A stretch of 8,247 nucleotides of DNA from Terriglobales bacterium (GTDB lineage: Bacteria > Acidobacteriota > Terriglobia > Terriglobales > Gp1-AA117): contig JASLFF010000785.1 in the NCBI GenBank assembly GCA_030150795.1, forward strand, positions 1-8,247, written 5' to 3'. Of the stretch, positions 6,184 through 8,247 are shown piece after piece. Made by a program: the position numbers and the translations under genes. Each line of letters opens with the position of its first letter. Within the stretch, counting starts at the first letter, position 1. Below the pieces are notes generated by a model. That model made no database searches. It was not told where the DNA came from and was given only the letters and a program-made list of their open reading frames with translations.

Positions 6184-7079
6184 GGTTTGCGCGCGACCAT
6201 CCAGATAGTGTCATACCGATTGATCTTCAGAGTCGCGTTCAAGGCGCGATGCGCTACATAATATGCACTATCCAAGCCCAAGCGCAGACCACGAGAAACA
6301 TAATAAGGATCGAGCGACTCTTCCACCACACGAAGTCCGGAGTCTTCAAGAAGCCGGCGGAGTACTGCCGGAGTAAAGTGCGAAAGATGGATTTCCCGCG
6401 ATGCTCCAGCACGGGAAATCCCTAACTTTGGGCTGAACTTCTGAAAGGATTTAATCCTCAGTGTTTTGCCGACCTTCTTGATTTTTGAAGTCCAGGCCAG
6501 TACGTCATTTGGCACGGCAATTACTAAGACACCCTGCGTTCTCAACAAGGCATGGCAGCGGCCCACTAACTTGCGCGGATCGAGCACATGCTCCAGAACG
6601 TGAAATAAAGTGATGGTATCGAAAGATTGTGGAGGCAGATCCAGATATTCAACTTCTCCTGCAAGAAGCGATAAGCCATATTTTCGTTTGGCAAGGGCAA
6701 CGGCGCTCTGAGACACTTCCGTTCCGGTAACCTCGTTAAAAAATGGTTGAGCATGATGCAAAAACTGGCCATAGCCTGCGCCGATATCCAGTAGACGACC
6801 ACGCGAGCCAGACTGTAAGAGTTTTTTCAACCGGCGCTTCCACAACAAGTCACGAGCCTCCTCTTCTTTGAGCCAGACATCGTACTTCCCTACCTGGGAG
6901 TAAAATGCGCTGATTTCGGCGAAAGACGGCCGCGGGTTATCAAACACGTATCCACAGGAATCGCAGCGGCAGAAATTGAAGTCTGAGTCCAGTTTCTGTA
7001 TTCGATCACTCCCGCAAACGTTGCAGAGGAACACGACTTCGGTATTGAACGTCTCATTCGCAATTGTCTTAGCAATCAT
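6180..7079 (-). CDS. Methyltransferase with N-terminal Cys4 zinc ribbon
   Basis: This 299-aa protein combines a small metal-binding module with a class I SAM methyltransferase of the Methyltransf_23 type. The ribbon has C19-x2-C22 and then C37-x-C39-x2-C42, enough for a four-cysteine zinc site. SAM motif I is LLDIGAGYG (96-104), with acidic E121 in VTGTEVS and LFHVLEHVLDP (158-168) as the post-motif. HLSHFTP (231-237) is usual in this family. A basic stretch (199-214) separates core and tail. It lacks the extra C-terminal domain of the roughly 400-aa sugar C-methyltransferases such as TylC3, so C-methylation is less likely. O-methylation, or another SAM reaction on a lipid-linked or NDP-linked sugar, is possible. 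Both ends share four bases with the neighbouring genes, so all three genes are probably translated together. Confidence 0.9.
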   Translation of the reverse strand: MIAKTIANETFNTEVVFLCNVCGSDRIQKLDSDFNFCRCDSCGYVFDNPRPSFAEISAFYSQVGKYDVWLKEEEARDLLWKRRLKKLLQSGSRGRLLDIGAGYGQFLHHAQPFFNEVTGTEVSQSAVALAKRKYGLSLLAGEVEYLDLPPQSFDTITLFHVLEHVLDPRKLVGRCHALLRTQGVLVIAVPNDVLAWTSKIKKVGKTLRIKSFQKFSPKLGISRAGASREIHLSHFTPAVLRRLLEDSGLRVVEESLDPYYVSRGLRLGLDSAYYVAHRALNATLKINRYDTIWMVARKP

Positions 7080-8247
7080 GTGGCGGCCTGCCTGCCCGAA
7101 TCAGCTTCATGGGCTGAAGCCTGCGCAGCTAACAATCCCAGAGTAAGAAAGAATAAAGCTGTTACCTGCGGCGTAGTGTGGAAGAGATAATCGACCGTTC
7201 CGTGGACCAGCACACCGCAGATGGTGGTAAAGATAGCGATGGCAATCATCTTATTGAAGTGATTTTCAGTTTTGCGCAATTGCCTGAGGGCGGTCCGCAG
7301 GGCAAGAACAATCAAAACACTGAAGACCACAAAGCCTATCAGGCCGGTTTCCGCCAACAGTTCCAGGTACAGATTATGGGCGTCGCCGGTCCAGCCGTCA
7401 GGCAGATTCAATAGGCCGCCCATAAGACCGCGAAGATTCCCGAAGCCAGTGCCGAACAACGGCGATCGAGCGAACACAGTGAAAGCTCCGGCCCATATAG
7501 CCAGGCGCGAGACAGTGGTGAAATCGTCAATCTCACCAAGGCGCTGAAAGAAGAAGCCCGCTACTGCGGCCGCCAGCAGGCAGACGATCAGAACAAGTGC
7601 TACTTGCCGTATACGACTTTTATGATCACGCGCCGACAAAAATACATGCGCCAGCAGAATTGCGACAAAAGCGAGCAGACCGCCACGGCTCTGCGTGAGC
7701 AAAAGCGTTATGCCAGCGAGAGCAAGACACCATCTGCTCAGGGTACGCAGAACAGGGTCCGCACCGCCTATGGCAAAAGCCAGACAGAACGGCAGCACCA
7801 TATTAAGATATCCGGCAAGACCGTTATAGTGTTCAAGAAAAGACGTTATACGCCCTTCCCATGCCGGTATCTCCGCAATTTTCTCCTGGACCGGATAAAG
7901 CACGTCGTAAAGCGCAGAGTAACCGCCCGTCAGCGCTTGCCAGAGCCCGAAGAAGGCCACGGCAATGGTTGAAGCCATTAAGACCTTTAGCAAGGTTTGA
8001 GTGTTCGCCTGAGTCTGGCACCAGTCAGTAATGACATAGTAAAAGCAAATGTAAGACGCCAGGCGCATTAGCTCGCGTTGCGCGTCGAGCGTGAGTGGAT
8101 TGAGGAACACCGCAGACACAATGGCAACGCCCATGTAACCAAGGATTGCGCGCGTCAGCCAGCCGCCAAAGAGCCAGCGGCGCAGATCTTTCTTGTGGGT
8201 TGCGCGATATAGCAGATCGCCGGCAAAGAGGCTGAAGCGAACCAAGG
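7076..8247 (-). CDS. O-antigen polymerase/ligase (Wzy/WaaL family), 5'-truncated
   Basis: At least 390 codons of a polytopic inner-membrane protein run off the right edge, so the N-terminus is missing. A TTG at 8243-8245 could be read as a start, but families of this kind begin with several membrane helices that are not seen here. About ten hydrophobic segments follow (near residues 30-50, 60-75, 86-105, 143-160, 170-184, 186-203, 213-232, 299-318, 331-347 and 359-375, counted from that TTG). The Wzy_C signature is clear: TQSRGG (184-189), a long loop at 233-297 expected to be periplasmic, and AHNLYLELLAETG (289-301). His and Glu residues of that loop are typical of catalysis on undecaprenyl-linked glycans. 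The family includes Wzy polymerases, WaaL ligases and O-oligosaccharyltransferases, and sequence alone does not separate them. The context of initiating transferase and glycosyltransferase favours a polymerase. Its TGA overlaps the next ATG. Confidence 0.88.
   Translation of the reverse strand, partial: LVRFSLFAGDLLYRATHKKDLRRWLFGGWLTRAILGYMGVAIVSAVFLNPLTLDAQRELMRLASYICFYYVITDWCQTQANTQTLLKVLMASTIAVAFFGLWQALTGGYSALYDVLYPVQEKIAEIPAWEGRITSFLEHYNGLAGYLNMVLPFCLAFAIGGADPVLRTLSRWCLALAGITLLLTQSRGGLLAFVAILLAHVFLSARDHKSRIRQVALVLIVCLLAAAVAGFFFQRLGEIDDFTTVSRLAIWAGAFTVFARSPLFGTGFGNLRGLMGGLLNLPDGWTGDAHNLYLELLAETGLIGFVVFSVLIVLALRTALRQLRKTENHFNKMIAIAIFTTICGVLVHGTVDYLFHTTPQVTALFFLTLGLLAAQASAHEADSGRQAAT

Noticed and set aside
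7604..7972. 122-aa plus-strand open frame rich in basic residues
   Set aside because: It is the complement of hydrophobic membrane-helix codons of the Wzy/WaaL gene, which commonly yields open basic frames.
8243..8245. TTG as the true start of the polymerase/ligase gene
   Set aside because: The window ends two bases further on and the family normally has additional N-terminal helices, so the gene most likely continues beyond the edge.
1..8247. CRISPR array, tRNA, rRNA, insertion sequence or attachment site
   Set aside because: No spaced direct repeats, RNA-gene signatures, transposase motifs or flanking terminal repeats were seen on either strand.

Overview
The window holds the 3' part of one polysaccharide-biosynthesis operon, all on the minus strand. 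It carries nine tightly packed genes (positions 8247 down to 175) and then 174 bases without a recognisable gene. Every gene has a household fold of surface-glycan assembly, so the region looks like an O-antigen, capsule or exopolysaccharide locus of a diderm bacterium. The sequence looks moderately GC-rich by eye and uses ATG and GTG starts. The style, including the first methyltransferase and the short GDP-mannose dehydratase, would suit an Acidobacteriota-like soil organism. That is a weak inference, since no phylogenetic marker is present.

Layout in transcription order (right to left): a 5'-truncated Wzy/WaaL-type multi-spanning polymerase or ligase (7076-8247); a methyltransferase with an N-terminal Cys4 zinc ribbon (6180-7079); a second class I methyltransferase (5401-6183); a GT4-type glycosyltransferase (4296-5387); GDP-mannose 4,6-dehydratase gmd (3262-4257); a PglC/WcaJ-type initiating phosphoglycosyl transferase (2601-3260); UDP-glucose 4-epimerase galE (1597-2598); a nucleotidyltransferase (837-1559); and a beta-phosphoglucomutase-like HAD hydrolase (175-828). 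The first three genes are joined by two ATGA start/stop overlaps. Most other junctions are 1-13 bases. The only longer spacers are 37 and 38 bases, before the nucleotidyltransferase and before gmd.

Together the genes cover several steps of glycan assembly. The HAD enzyme, nucleotidyltransferase, GalE and Gmd would make activated sugars. The phosphoglycosyl transferase would load the first sugar phosphate on undecaprenyl phosphate, and the GT4 enzyme would add a further sugar. The two methyltransferases probably decorate or cap the glycan, and the membrane protein would polymerise or ligate it. Missing from the window are a reductase or aminotransferase to use the Gmd product, a flippase, a chain-length regulator and further glycosyltransferases. 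They probably lie upstream, beyond position 8247.

The non-coding left end (1-174) holds three consecutive inverted repeats (23-37, 39-67, 70-110). The last has a 14-bp perfect stem and is followed by a T-rich run on the plus strand only, so it may terminate a plus-strand neighbour that enters from the left. I see no clearly new biological system. The most useful leads are the hairpin array, the HAD/nucleotidyltransferase/GalE sugar-activation cassette, the orphan gmd and the coupled methyltransferase pair.
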